Origin: JAQBQB01 sp963757185
GTDB lineage: Bacteria > Gemmatimonadota > Gemmatimonadetes > Gemmatimonadales > Gemmatimonadaceae
DNA: 64,000 nt
NCBI GenBank assembly: GCA_963757185.1
Contig: CAVWQI010000008.1
Coordinates: forward strand, 248,001-312,000
Direction of reading: 5' to 3'
Below are positions 54,973 to 62,846 of this stretch, piece by piece. The translations under genes and the position numbers were made by a program. The notes beneath the pieces were generated by a model. The model made no database searches. It saw only the letters and a list, made by a program, of their open reading frames with translations, and was not told the origin of the DNA. The first letter of the stretch is position 1. Each line of letters opens with the position of its first letter.

Positions 54973-55317
54973 GTCTCTTTCCTCGTGCATTCCGAGATGA
55001 AAATCCGCCCCACTAGCCATATATCGGCCGGGCATGGACTTCGATCAATCGTCCCTTTGTGTCATGGACACCGCCAAAACGTGACGTTTTCCACACGGCG
55101 GTTTTACCGCACTGTAAGCAACACTCGGATGACGGTCGAGCGTCGAGTTGGCCCCATCGTAGGGCCAATCTCATACCACTTCTCGAATGATTGTGCGCGA
55201 AGAAGTTGGCCATGTTGGCGCTCCGCTCGACCTCGGCATTCCGCGACCCGGCCTGGCAAACCGCTCTAACAAAACGTTACACCCCGGGCCTCCGTCTACA
55301 GACGGGAGGACGGCCCC
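54973..55317. promoter_or_regulatory. Divergent regulatory region between the TPR gene and the secretion operon
   Basis: The region has several dyads: AAAACGT-G-ACGTTTT (55076-55090, perfect), GCGGTTTTACCGC (55098-55110) and TTGGCCC/GGGCCAA around seven bases (55148-55168). The AAAACGT core recurs in TAACAAAACGTTA (55267-55279), 38 bases before gspE. GGGAGGA (55304-55310) is a good ribosome site, 7 bases before the gspE GTG. I cannot assign promoter boxes with confidence. The dyads suggest control of both flanking transcripts by one regulator. Confidence 0.55.
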
Positions 55318-56817
55318 GTGAGCAACCTGGCGGTCCCGGACCGTCCTCTCGTCGAGTCGCTCCCGGCCGAGCTCTCGCGCGACTTTCTGGCGCACCACGC
55401 CCTCTGCCCCAAGGCGGTCGCCGGCGACGGGTCGCTCGTCGTTGCGTCCACGGAGGGCTCCCTGCTCGACGGCGCGGACGACATCGCCTTCGCGTACCGG
55501 CTTCCATTTACGATCGAGTCCGTTTCGCGATCGGAGCTGGATGCGTTGATCGAGCGTCTGGCCACCCGCTCCGACCGAAGCGTCGAGCTGGCCCGGGTCG
55601 ACGCCGGCTCCGACGCAGCGGTCGGTGACGCACTCGCCGCCGACGTGCGCGACCTGGCGAATCAACCGCCCGTGATTCGCTACGTGAATCTGCTCGTCCG
55701 CGACGCGTACGACGCCGCCGCGAGCGACATCCATCTCGAGGCTACCCGCACCGGTCTCTCCGCGCGGTTTCGTCTCGACGGAGTCCTGGCTCCGGCCCCG
55801 GAGCCACCGAGTCATCTCCATCACGCGGTCATCTCGCGCATCAAGCTCCTCGCCGAGTTGGACATCGCCGAGCGGCGCCGCCCGCAGGACGGCCGAATCC
55901 GCGTTCGGCTCGAGTCGCGCGAGCTCGACCTCCGCGTCTCGACCGTGCCGACGATGTACGGTGAGAGTGTCGTGCTCCGACTGCTCGACCACGGCGGGCG
56001 CCCCGTCACGCTCGACTCGCTCGGCATGCCGGCCGACGTCTGGTCCGCCATGAGCGACCTCTCGGGGGCGGCACACGGTTTGGTGCTCGTCACCGGTCCA
56101 ACCGGCAGCGGCAAGACAACGACGCTGTACGCGGCTCTCGCGCGGCGCGACGCCTCGGTCGAAAAAATCATCACAGTCGAAGACCCCATCGAGTATCAGG
56201 TTCCCGGGGTTACACAGATGCCTGTGCACCGTCAGGCGGGCGTCAGTTTTGCCGCGGCGCTGCGCGCGATCCTGCGCCAGGACCCCGACGTCGTGATGAT
56301 CGGAGAGATGCGGGACCGGGAAACGGCGGAGATCGCCGTCCAGGCGGCCATGACCGGGCACCTCGTCTTCAGCACCCTCCATACGAACGACGCGATCAGC
56401 GCGGTTCCCCGTCTCGTCGACTTGGGAATCCCCGAGTACCTCATCGCGGCGACGCTCGAGGGTGTGCTCGCCCAGCGGTTGGTGCGGCGCATCTGCCCGG
56501 ATTGTCGCGAGTCCTACTACCCCGCGGCCGAACACGTCGCGTTTGTGAGCGAGGGCGCGGCCTCGCCGCCGACGCTCACCCACGGAGCCGGGTGCCGCTC
56601 CTGTCGCGGCACCGGATTTCGCGGACGCGTGGGAGTGTTCGAGCTCGTACGTGTTGACGGCGCGCTCCGCGACGCCATCGCGGCTCGCGAGCCGCGCTCG
56701 TCGTTGCACGCGCATGCGCGTCGCGCCGGATTCACGCCGCTTCGCGCGGACGCGTGGCAGAAGGTCGTCGCCGGCGTGACAACGGTCGAAGAGGTCATCC
56801 GTGTCATCCAGGCGTAG
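55318..56817 (+). CDS. gspE: Type II secretion ATPase GspE (PilB/PulE family)
   Basis: A 499-residue hexameric ATPase that powers pseudopilus assembly. An N-terminal domain (1-100) leads to the core: RDAYDAAASDIHLEATRTGLSARFRLDG, Walker A GPTGSGKTTTLYAAL (near residue 260), the Asp box IITVEDPIEYQ, Walker B ILRQDPDVVMIGEMRD and the His box HLVFSTLHTNDA. The zinc-binding tetracysteine is visible as RICPDCRES ... GCRSCRGTGFRGRVGVFEL. The start is a GTG with a good Shine-Dalgarno sequence. It leads an eleven-gene operon; the downstream pseudopilins make type II secretion more likely than type IV pili. Confidence 0.93.
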   Translation: MSNLAVPDRPLVESLPAELSRDFLAHHALCPKAVAGDGSLVVASTEGSLLDGADDIAFAYRLPFTIESVSRSELDALIERLATRSDRSVELARVDAGSDAAVGDALAADVRDLANQPPVIRYVNLLVRDAYDAAASDIHLEATRTGLSARFRLDGVLAPAPEPPSHLHHAVISRIKLLAELDIAERRRPQDGRIRVRLESRELDLRVSTVPTMYGESVVLRLLDHGGRPVTLDSLGMPADVWSAMSDLSGAAHGLVLVTGPTGSGKTTTLYAALARRDASVEKIITVEDPIEYQVPGVTQMPVHRQAGVSFAAALRAILRQDPDVVMIGEMRDRETAEIAVQAAMTGHLVFSTLHTNDAISAVPRLVDLGIPEYLIAATLEGVLAQRLVRRICPDCRESYYPAAEHVAFVSEGAASPPTLTHGAGCRSCRGTGFRGRVGVFELVRVDGALRDAIAAREPRSSLHAHARRAGFTPLRADAWQKVVAGVTTVEEVIRVIQA

Positions 56818-57277
56818 TCGTCTCCCGTGGCGCGGCGCCGGCCTGCCCGCCGGATTCACGCTGATCGAGCTGTTGGTGACGATCGCGATCATCGCCACGC
56901 TCGCCGCCATCGTCGCGCCAGCGCTCTTCGGAAACGTCGGCGAGGCCCGCCGCAACAGCGCTCGCAGCCAGATCCAGATCCTCTCGTTGGCACTCGACGC
57001 ATACCGTCTCGACAACGACGCTTTCCCGACGACGGACCAGGGACTCGAAGCGCTGCGCACAATGCCGGTCTCCGGCACTCCGCCGGCGAACTGGAGGGGG
57101 CCGTACCTCCGCCAGCTCGTGCCGATGGATGCGTGGGGACGACCCTACGTCTACACCGCTCCGGGAATCGCGAATCCGAACTCGTACGACCTCTACACGC
57201 TCGGCAAAGACGGAAAGCCCGGCGGCGAAGGCGAAGACGCCGACATCACGTCGTGGAACGGACCGGTTCACCAGTAG
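56801..57277 (+). CDS. gspG: Major pseudopilin GspG
   Basis: A 158-residue pseudopilin. The prepilin-peptidase site lies in LPAGFTLIELLVTIAIIATLAAIVAPALFG, with cleavage after the Gly and Glu at +5. The C-terminal domain has the GspG-specific sequence DAYRLDNDAFPTTDQGLEALRTMP and the calcium-site region YLRQLVPMDAWGRPYVYTAPG ... YDLYTLGKDGKPGGEGEDADITSWN. It is the main subunit of the periplasmic pseudopilus. The GTG start overlaps the end of gspE by 17 bases, with GAGG seven bases before it. Confidence 0.93.
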   Translation: MSSRRSRLPWRGAGLPAGFTLIELLVTIAIIATLAAIVAPALFGNVGEARRNSARSQIQILSLALDAYRLDNDAFPTTDQGLEALRTMPVSGTPPANWRGPYLRQLVPMDAWGRPYVYTAPGIANPNSYDLYTLGKDGKPGGEGEDADITSWNGPVHQ

Positions 57278-57297
57278 TCCCGTTTTCATCCGAAACG

Positions 57298-58485
57298 ATG
57301 CAACAGCTCTTCGCCTTCGATGCCGTCGCCCGCGACGGATCGCTCGACCGTGGAACGATCGCCGCCGAATCGTTGCGAGACGCGCGAGTCGCAATCGCGT
57401 CGCGTGGCCTGCTCGTGTTGTCGATCGAATCCCGGGGGCCTCACGCGCAGCGACGTGCCCCACTCGCGCCGCGCGACCTCGCGCTCGGCCTGCGCATGCT
57501 CGGCGACCTGTTGGATTCGGGGCTCTCGGCCGGACGCGCGCTGCACGCGTTCGAGGAGCTCGCCCCGCGCGGCTGGCGGGAAGCGCTGCCGCAGATTCGC
57601 CAGTCGGTTCGCGAAGGTCGAACGCTGGCCGCGGCACTCGCCAACGCGCCGGTCGAGATCCCGGGGCTCGTGATCGGCATCGCGCAGGCAGGCGAAGCGG
57701 GCACCGGACTCGGACCGGCGATTCGCCGCGCCGCCGATCTGACCGAGGCCACCGCCGATATGCGCGCTGCCGTGCGCGGCGCGCTCGCGTATCCGCTTGT
57801 CGTCGCCGTCGCTGGTGTCCTGGCGATCACCATTCTCGTCACGGTCGTTCTTCCACGTTTTGCGCGAATCCTCGGCGACATCGGGCAGGCGCTCCCCGCG
57901 TCGACTCGACTCGTGCTCCGCGCGGCGGAAGTTGGGCGCGTCGGCGCGTTGCCCGCGCTTTTCGTGGGCGCCGCGGTGTTCGCCGCGTGGCGTGCGTGGA
58001 CGCGCACCGAATACGGTCGTTTGCGATGGCATCGGCTGCTGCTTGCGCTGCCGGGTATCGGATCGATCCGCGCCGGGGCGGCCACGGCGCGAATGGCGCA
58101 TTCACTCTCGGCGCTGCTCGAGAGCGGCGTACCGATCGCACCGGCCATCGATCTTGCAGCTCGGGCAACGTCCGACGCCGAGCTCGAGGCTCGTCTTCGG
58201 CGCGCGCGGGGCGCCATCTCGGCCGGACAGTCGTTGTCGGCTTCGCTCGAGGCCAGCCATGCGGCCACGCTGACAACCGTCCGTCTGGTCCGCGCGGGGG
58301 AGGAGTCGGGGCGCCTGCCCGCGATGCTCGCGCACGCGGCGCGAATCGAGCAACAGCGGGTCGATCAGGCGATTCGTGCGGCGGTTCGAATGCTCGAGCC
58401 GTCCATCTTGCTGCTCTTCGCGGGAATGGTCGCCGTCATCGCCGCGGCGTTGCTGCAGGCCATTTACAGCGTGCGCCCTACATGA
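57298..58485 (+). CDS. gspF: Type II secretion inner-membrane platform protein GspF
   Basis: A 395-residue inner-membrane protein with two T2SSF domains. The first begins DLALGLRMLGDLLDSGLSAGRALHAFEELAP and the second ARMAHSLSALLESGVPIAPAIDLAARATSDAELEARL; each is followed by a GE(A/E)-type motif (GIAQAGEAGTGLGPAI, VRLVRAGEESGRLPAML). Three membrane helices are seen at about 160-185, 215-235 and the C-terminus. It anchors GspE and drives pseudopilin insertion. The start ATG at 57298 lies 20 bases after gspG. Confidence 0.92.
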   Translation: MQQLFAFDAVARDGSLDRGTIAAESLRDARVAIASRGLLVLSIESRGPHAQRRAPLAPRDLALGLRMLGDLLDSGLSAGRALHAFEELAPRGWREALPQIRQSVREGRTLAAALANAPVEIPGLVIGIAQAGEAGTGLGPAIRRAADLTEATADMRAAVRGALAYPLVVAVAGVLAITILVTVVLPRFARILGDIGQALPASTRLVLRAAEVGRVGALPALFVGAAVFAAWRAWTRTEYGRLRWHRLLLALPGIGSIRAGAATARMAHSLSALLESGVPIAPAIDLAARATSDAELEARLRRARGAISAGQSLSASLEASHAATLTTVRLVRAGEESGRLPAMLAHAARIEQQRVDQAIRAAVRMLEPSILLLFAGMVAVIAAALLQAIYSVRPT

Positions 58486-58793
58486 CGCGGGATGTTCGAT
58501 GTCGTCGAGGCACGACTCTCGTCGAGCTGCTCGTGGTGCTCTGCATCCTCGGCGTCATCGCGAGTGTGACGGTGTTGGCGATTCGCCGCTTCGACGGTCC
58601 GTCGCCGGACGACCCCGCCGCGATCCTGGCGGAGAGTCTTCGCGCCGCCGTCGATACTCCGCGCACGATCTTGGTCCGCGTCGCTCGCGACGGGCCGCCG
58701 CTCTCCGCGACGATTCTTCCCGACGGCAGCATCGTCGCCGATTCCACGCTCGGCGCGGATCGCCTCACCGGTCGGACCGGTCATGTGCGCTAG
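58482..58793 (+). CDS. Minor pseudopilin, GspH-like
   Basis: A 103-residue prepilin-like protein. The N-terminal CRRGTTLVELLVVLCILGVIASVTVLAIRRF is a class III signal with cleavage after Gly and Glu at +5. The remaining 70 residues are short for GspH (usually about 150), so assignment rests on position between gspF and the I-J-K genes. The ATG overlaps the gspF stop by four bases. It would sit near the tip of the pseudopilus. Confidence 0.75.
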   Translation: MTRDVRCRRGTTLVELLVVLCILGVIASVTVLAIRRFDGPSPDDPAAILAESLRAAVDTPRTILVRVARDGPPLSATILPDGSIVADSTLGADRLTGRTGHVR

Positions 58794-59145
58794 GACGCGG
58801 CGAGGGTCGGCGCTCATCGAGGTGCTCGTCGCTCTCGTGCTGCTCGCCGTCTCGGGCGTCGCGATGGTCACGCTGCTCGGGCAGACCGGTCTCTCGATGC
58901 GCTCGACCCGCGACACGGAGCTGGAGACGGGAGCGGCTTCGCAGGTCCTCGCGCGCTTCGCCGCGCTGGACCGCACGGGCCTGCTCGCGTCGCTCGGCCG
59001 GCACGACGCCGCCGGATTTCGAGCGGACGTCGTGGAAGAGTCGCCGGACCTGTTCGAAGTCGCCGTCGCTACGTCTGACACCTCCGCTGTGCTGCTGCGG
59101 ACCGTCTTCTATCGGCCCGACTCGAGCCGTGGTGCCGAGCCGTAG
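58783..59145 (+). CDS. Minor pseudopilin, GspI-like
   Basis: A 120-residue prepilin-like protein starting MCARTRRGSALIEVLVALVLLAVSGVAMVTLLGQ, with the type III signal, Gly cleavage site and Glu at +5; IEVLVAL is characteristic of GspI. The soluble part is about 85 residues. It overlaps the preceding pseudopilin gene by 11 bases and the following one by 14. In the usual model it forms the pseudopilus tip with J and K. Confidence 0.8.
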   Translation: MCARTRRGSALIEVLVALVLLAVSGVAMVTLLGQTGLSMRSTRDTELETGAASQVLARFAALDRTGLLASLGRHDAAGFRADVVEESPDLFEVAVATSDTSAVLLRTVFYRPDSSRGAEP

Positions 59146-59671
59146 CCGGAGCGGATTCTCGTTGCTGGAGCTCATTCTCGCTCTCTCGCTGACCGGAGCG
59201 GCGATGCTGGGCGCCGTCCTGTTGCTCAATCAGCTCGACGACGGCACCGCGCGTATCGTCGCGCGGCGCGCCGATACCGATCGCGAGGCGAACGGAGCGC
59301 GCCTCCTTCGTCGCCTCGTGTTCGAGGCGCAGGCAAGCGCCGACACAACGCGCAAGTTCGTCGGCGACGATCGATCGGCGTCGTTCCGTTCATTGTGCGA
59401 CGTGCCCGGCGGTTGGTCCGAGCCGTGTGACGCCACGCTCACGATCGACGATCGCGGCGACAGCAGCGCCATCGTTGCCGACCTGTCGATTGGGGGCTCG
59501 TTGGTGCTGAGCCGCGCCGCAAAGCGTCTCGCATGGCGATACCTCGATGCGACGCCAAAGGACAGCGCATGGACGGCGCGCTGGTCGTCCGGCACCACTC
59601 TTCCCGCCGCTCTCGCGATCGTGTCGGCGGGGGATACGATCGTGTTTCCCGTGCAGGTGCGTCGTGAATAG
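59132..59671 (+). CDS. Minor pseudopilin, GspJ-like
   Basis: A 179-residue prepilin-like protein. SRSGFSLLELILALSLTGAAMLGAVLLLNQL contains the cleavage Gly and Glu at +5; the following RIVARRADTDREANGARLLRRLVFEAQA is similar to GspJ. Two adjacent GTG codons (59129 and 59132) are possible starts. Two cysteines (SLCDVPGGWSEPCDA) could pair in the periplasm. Assignment is from domain type, length and gene order. Confidence 0.8.
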   Translation: MPSRSRSGFSLLELILALSLTGAAMLGAVLLLNQLDDGTARIVARRADTDREANGARLLRRLVFEAQASADTTRKFVGDDRSASFRSLCDVPGGWSEPCDATLTIDDRGDSSAIVADLSIGGSLVLSRAAKRLAWRYLDATPKDSAWTARWSSGTTLPAALAIVSAGDTIVFPVQVRRE

Positions 59672-60584
59672 CCGGCGAGGGTTCACGATGATCACCGTGC
59701 TCTGGGTGATGGCCGTCGCGGCGGTCGTGACGGCCACCGGGGCGTTGGCCGGCCGGCTCGCCGCACACGCGTCGCGCAACCGGGCCGAGCGCGAACGGGC
59801 TTACTGGACGGCGGCCGGCTGTGCCTCCCGCGCGCGGGCCGGCATCGACGCGTTGCTGCGCGACAGAACCATCGGCGATGCGGCGACAGTCGTCTGGCGA
59901 ACGCTCGATCGTCGCGTGACAAATGCGATGACGTTCGATCACGCGTGCGACGTCCGGCTCGAGGCGCTTGGCACGCGCCTCGACGCCAACACCGCCTCCG
60001 ATGAGATGGTCGCGCGCCTCCTGTCCGCGCTCGGCATTCCCGAGACGAGGACGCACGAGATGGTCGACGCGCTCGCTGATTGGAAGGATTCCGACGACGT
60101 CGCGCAAGGAGCGGGCGCCGAACGCAGTTGGTACGTCGCCGAGCATCGCGAGCAGCCCCGGAACGGGCCGATCGCCGCCGTGCGAGAGCTGGCCAGAGTG
60201 CGCGGCTTCGAGCGCATCTCCGACTTCGACACGGTATTCGGCGTGGACGGCGGACGCGTCTCGCTCGCGACCGCGCCGGTGTCGGTGCTCATGTCGATTC
60301 CCGGAGTCACGCGTGAGACCGCCGAAACGATCGCGCGGCTTCGCCAACAGGGCGAACCCATCGGCGACCTGCTCGCCGTCACCGAACTCGTGTCGTCGAC
60401 ATCGGCCGACTCGCTCCGCGCGCGCTACGCCGATGCCGCACACGTTTCGACGGCCACGCCGGACGGTTGGATTCTGACTGTGCGGGCGTCGAGCGGCTTT
60501 CCGCCGAACACTGCGACGCTGGCAATGCGGCTCGTGCGAGATGGGGACGCCGCGCGCCTCGTGTTCACGCGAAGCGACCCATGA
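59664..60584 (+). CDS. gspK: Pseudopilus tip protein GspK-like
   Basis: A 306-residue protein with a prepilin-like start, NSRRGFTMITVLWVMAVAAVVTATGALAG, but lacking Glu at +5, as is normal for GspK. The large soluble domain includes LDANTASDEMVARLLSALGIPETRTHEMVDALADWKDSDD and YVAEHREQPRNGPIAAVRELARVRGF, matching the conserved GspK region with its SAM-like helices. The GTG at 59664 overlaps the preceding stop by eight bases. It caps the pseudopilus. Confidence 0.85.
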   Translation: MNSRRGFTMITVLWVMAVAAVVTATGALAGRLAAHASRNRAERERAYWTAAGCASRARAGIDALLRDRTIGDAATVVWRTLDRRVTNAMTFDHACDVRLEALGTRLDANTASDEMVARLLSALGIPETRTHEMVDALADWKDSDDVAQGAGAERSWYVAEHREQPRNGPIAAVRELARVRGFERISDFDTVFGVDGGRVSLATAPVSVLMSIPGVTRETAETIARLRQQGEPIGDLLAVTELVSSTSADSLRARYADAAHVSTATPDGWILTVRASSGFPPNTATLAMRLVRDGDAARLVFTRSDP

Positions 60585-61795
60585 GCACTCGCCTCGGGAT
60601 CTCGATCAGGCGCGACGAGTGCGCGGGCATCGTCATACGGCGCGGGCGCCTGCTCTGGCGTCGGCGCGTACCGCGCGGCGCGATCGAGGACGTCCGTTCC
60701 GCGATCGCCGAGCTTCTCGCTGCGGCGCCGAAGCATGGCGTTCGCGTTACAGTAGCCGTGGGCGCTTCATACGCGCAGATCAAACGAATCAGCGGCGTGC
60801 CGCCCGCGCTGCGCGCAGACCTCGCGTCGCGACTGGTCCGGGAGAACGTGACGTCGTTCTTCTTGCGGTCGTCGCCGCGGCTCCTCGCCACCGGCGTGCA
60901 GCGAGGCCGAGATGGAGCGACGTGGAGCGCCGCGCTCGATGCCGCGCTCGTCGAGGAAGTGATCGATGCACTCCGTGCCGCCGGTTTCGGATCGCCCGCG
61001 TTCGTTCCGGAACCGGTCGCGGCGAGCTTCGTACTCACGCCCGGCACTCACCACGTCGTCGATGGGGACGTTGTCGCCGAGCTCACGACCACGGACCGCG
61101 GCGCTCTCGAATCCGTCCGTCGCTTTCGGCGCGGGAGTGACGGTGGCAGAGGAGGCGACGCGAACTTCGAATGGTCCGTCGAATCGTTGCGCGAATCTTC
61201 GCCGACCATTCGCTCCCTCGGCGAAGAAGCGCGGCACTATCTGGCGGCGTTCGCCGCGGCGACGTGTCCGCGGAATCATCCGCTCACGTGGCACGCGCCG
61301 GCGGATCCTCGACGAGCGCGATTGCTGGCGCGATTGCGACTCGCCGTCGCCGCCGCGGCTCTGGTTCTGTCCGCGACCGCGGCTGGCGTCGCCCCGGGCG
61401 TTCGCGCGTCGGTCGACGTGCGCAGGTCGATGCGCCTCGCCGAGCGCGGCGAGGCAGCGCGATTGGAGGCGGAACGAATCGAGGGCGAGCTGCTCAGGGT
61501 CACCGCCGCGCTCGATCGCGTCGATCGATTCGCATCCAGGCGCGACGACATTCCGATGCTGCTCGCGGAGGTGGCGCGAGCGCTACCCGATTCGACCGCG
61601 CTGCTCAGCCTCCGCGTCGATTCGGTGGAGACGAGCCTCTCCGTTCTCACGCCTCACGCCGCCGACGTCATCGTCGAGTTGGCGAACGCGGAAGGCGTCG
61701 TCTCGCCACGGATCATCGGTTCTGTCGTTCGCGACGTTGGAGCCCGAACGCCGCTCGAGCGCGCGACGATCCGTTTTCGCCGGCGAAGCCGATGA
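60581..61795 (+). CDS. Type II secretion assembly protein, GspL/PilM-like
   Basis: A 404-residue protein. The N-terminal two thirds look like an actin-type fold of the GspL/PilM kind (LGISIRRDECAGIVIRRGRLLWRRRV, VGASYAQIKRISGVPPALRADLASRLVRENV, AALDAALVEEVIDALRAAGF). One membrane helix lies at about 248-268 (LRLAVAAAALVLSATAAGVAPG), followed by a periplasmic coiled-coil and ferredoxin-like part similar to PilN/GspL C-terminal domains. It would link GspE to the membrane platform. Coupled by ATGA overlap to gspK. Confidence 0.75.
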   Translation: MSTRLGISIRRDECAGIVIRRGRLLWRRRVPRGAIEDVRSAIAELLAAAPKHGVRVTVAVGASYAQIKRISGVPPALRADLASRLVRENVTSFFLRSSPRLLATGVQRGRDGATWSAALDAALVEEVIDALRAAGFGSPAFVPEPVAASFVLTPGTHHVVDGDVVAELTTTDRGALESVRRFRRGSDGGRGGDANFEWSVESLRESSPTIRSLGEEARHYLAAFAAATCPRNHPLTWHAPADPRRARLLARLRLAVAAAALVLSATAAGVAPGVRASVDVRRSMRLAERGEAARLEAERIEGELLRVTAALDRVDRFASRRDDIPMLLAEVARALPDSTALLSLRVDSVETSLSVLTPHAADVIVELANAEGVVSPRIIGSVVRDVGARTPLERATIRFRRRSR

Positions 61796-62364
61796 CGAAC
61801 CGGGACCGGCGAACGGCCATCCTCGGCGCCGTCGCCATCGCGTGCCTGTTCACCTTCGCGAAGGGCGTTCCCGCCATCGCCGCCTGGCAGCGAGATCGCG
61901 TGATCGAATTGGCGCGAGCGAACCGGCGCCTCACCTCGTCGTCGGTGGATCCGCGCGAGCTGCGCGCCGCGCGCGATTCGCTCACAGCGCGTCGGAGTCG
62001 GCTCGCCATCGTCGACTCCGCCCTGCCGGTCGCGGCAACAGCATCGGAGGCCGTCGCTCGTCTCGCGGCCAGGCTCGGGGACCTCGCCGATTCCTGCTCG
62101 GTGCGTGTCTCGGCGATCCAACTGCGACAGGACAGCGCGACGTCGAACGGAATCACCGAGGTCTCCGCGCGCCTGAACGGAGTCGCGGATGTGGCCGGCA
62201 TCGCGTCGTTGCTCCATGCGATCGCCGTCTCGAAGAAGCCACTCGTCGTCCGCGAATTGTCGATCACGTCGTCCGAACCGACCGCGCCGCCGAGCAAGGC
62301 TGAGGCGCTGCGCTTCGACGTCCTCGTCGCCGGACTTGCGCGAACCGGCGTGCCGCGGCCATGA
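61792..62364 (+). CDS. Type II secretion assembly protein, GspM-like
   Basis: A 190-residue protein with a single N-terminal membrane helix (about residues 9-30), a coiled-coil-like part (DRVIELARANRRLTSSSVDPRELRAARDSLTARRSRLAIVDSAL) and a C-terminal ferredoxin-like domain (SARLNGVADVAGIASLLHAIAVSKKPLVVRELSI). This is the layout of GspM/PilO, the partner of GspL. Sequence similarity to named GspM proteins is weak by eye, so position carries much of the call. ATGA overlap with the upstream gene. Confidence 0.7.
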   Translation: MTNRDRRTAILGAVAIACLFTFAKGVPAIAAWQRDRVIELARANRRLTSSSVDPRELRAARDSLTARRSRLAIVDSALPVAATASEAVARLAARLGDLADSCSVRVSAIQLRQDSATSNGITEVSARLNGVADVAGIASLLHAIAVSKKPLVVRELSITSSEPTAPPSKAEALRFDVLVAGLARTGVPRP

Positions 62365-62846
62365 GTCGCCCGCGCGTCGCCTCGCTTCTCGTCGCCGGAT
62401 CCTTGGCGGGGTTCGCCATCGCCGCCGTTCGTTGGCGCGCGGCGTCGCCACCTCAACTACCTCGTCGCACGATCGCGATCGCGCATGCAACGACGCGCCC
62501 GCGACTGAGCGACAGCGTGCTGGACGACGCCGAGGACGCGACCGTATCGAATGATCCCTTTCGACTCGCGAACGAGCCGGCCTCGGTGCGCTTCGATCCC
62601 GCGCTCGAGGGTGAATCGGCGAGTCCGGCGGTCCCCATCGTCCGGCCGTCGCTCGTGCTCAAGGCGATCGTCGGCGGGCCACCTTGGCAGGCGGTGATCG
62701 ATGGAATCCCCGGACAACCGCCCGGCACGATCGCCGGGCCGGGAGCGCGTTTCGACAAGCTCGTCATTCGCAGCGTCACGCGCGACGCGGTCATCGTGCA
62801 AGGTCCCGACACTACCTGGTCGCTCGCGTTCAAGGGCCGCATGTGA
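62361..62846 (+). CDS. GspC-like inner-membrane/periplasmic linker protein
   Basis: A 161-residue protein with one N-terminal membrane helix (residues 7-24), a Pro/Ala-rich linker and a C-terminal domain, RPSLVLKAIVGGPPWQAVIDGIPGQPPGTIAGPGARFDKLVIRSVTRDAVIVQGPDTTWSLAF, that resembles the homology region of GspC/PilP, which contacts the secretin. It lacks a PDZ domain. Placed directly before gspD with a four-base overlap (GTGA), which supports this role. Confidence 0.65.
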   Translation: MSRPRVASLLVAGSLAGFAIAAVRWRAASPPQLPRRTIAIAHATTRPRLSDSVLDDAEDATVSNDPFRLANEPASVRFDPALEGESASPAVPIVRPSLVLKAIVGGPPWQAVIDGIPGQPPGTIAGPGARFDKLVIRSVTRDAVIVQGPDTTWSLAFKGRM

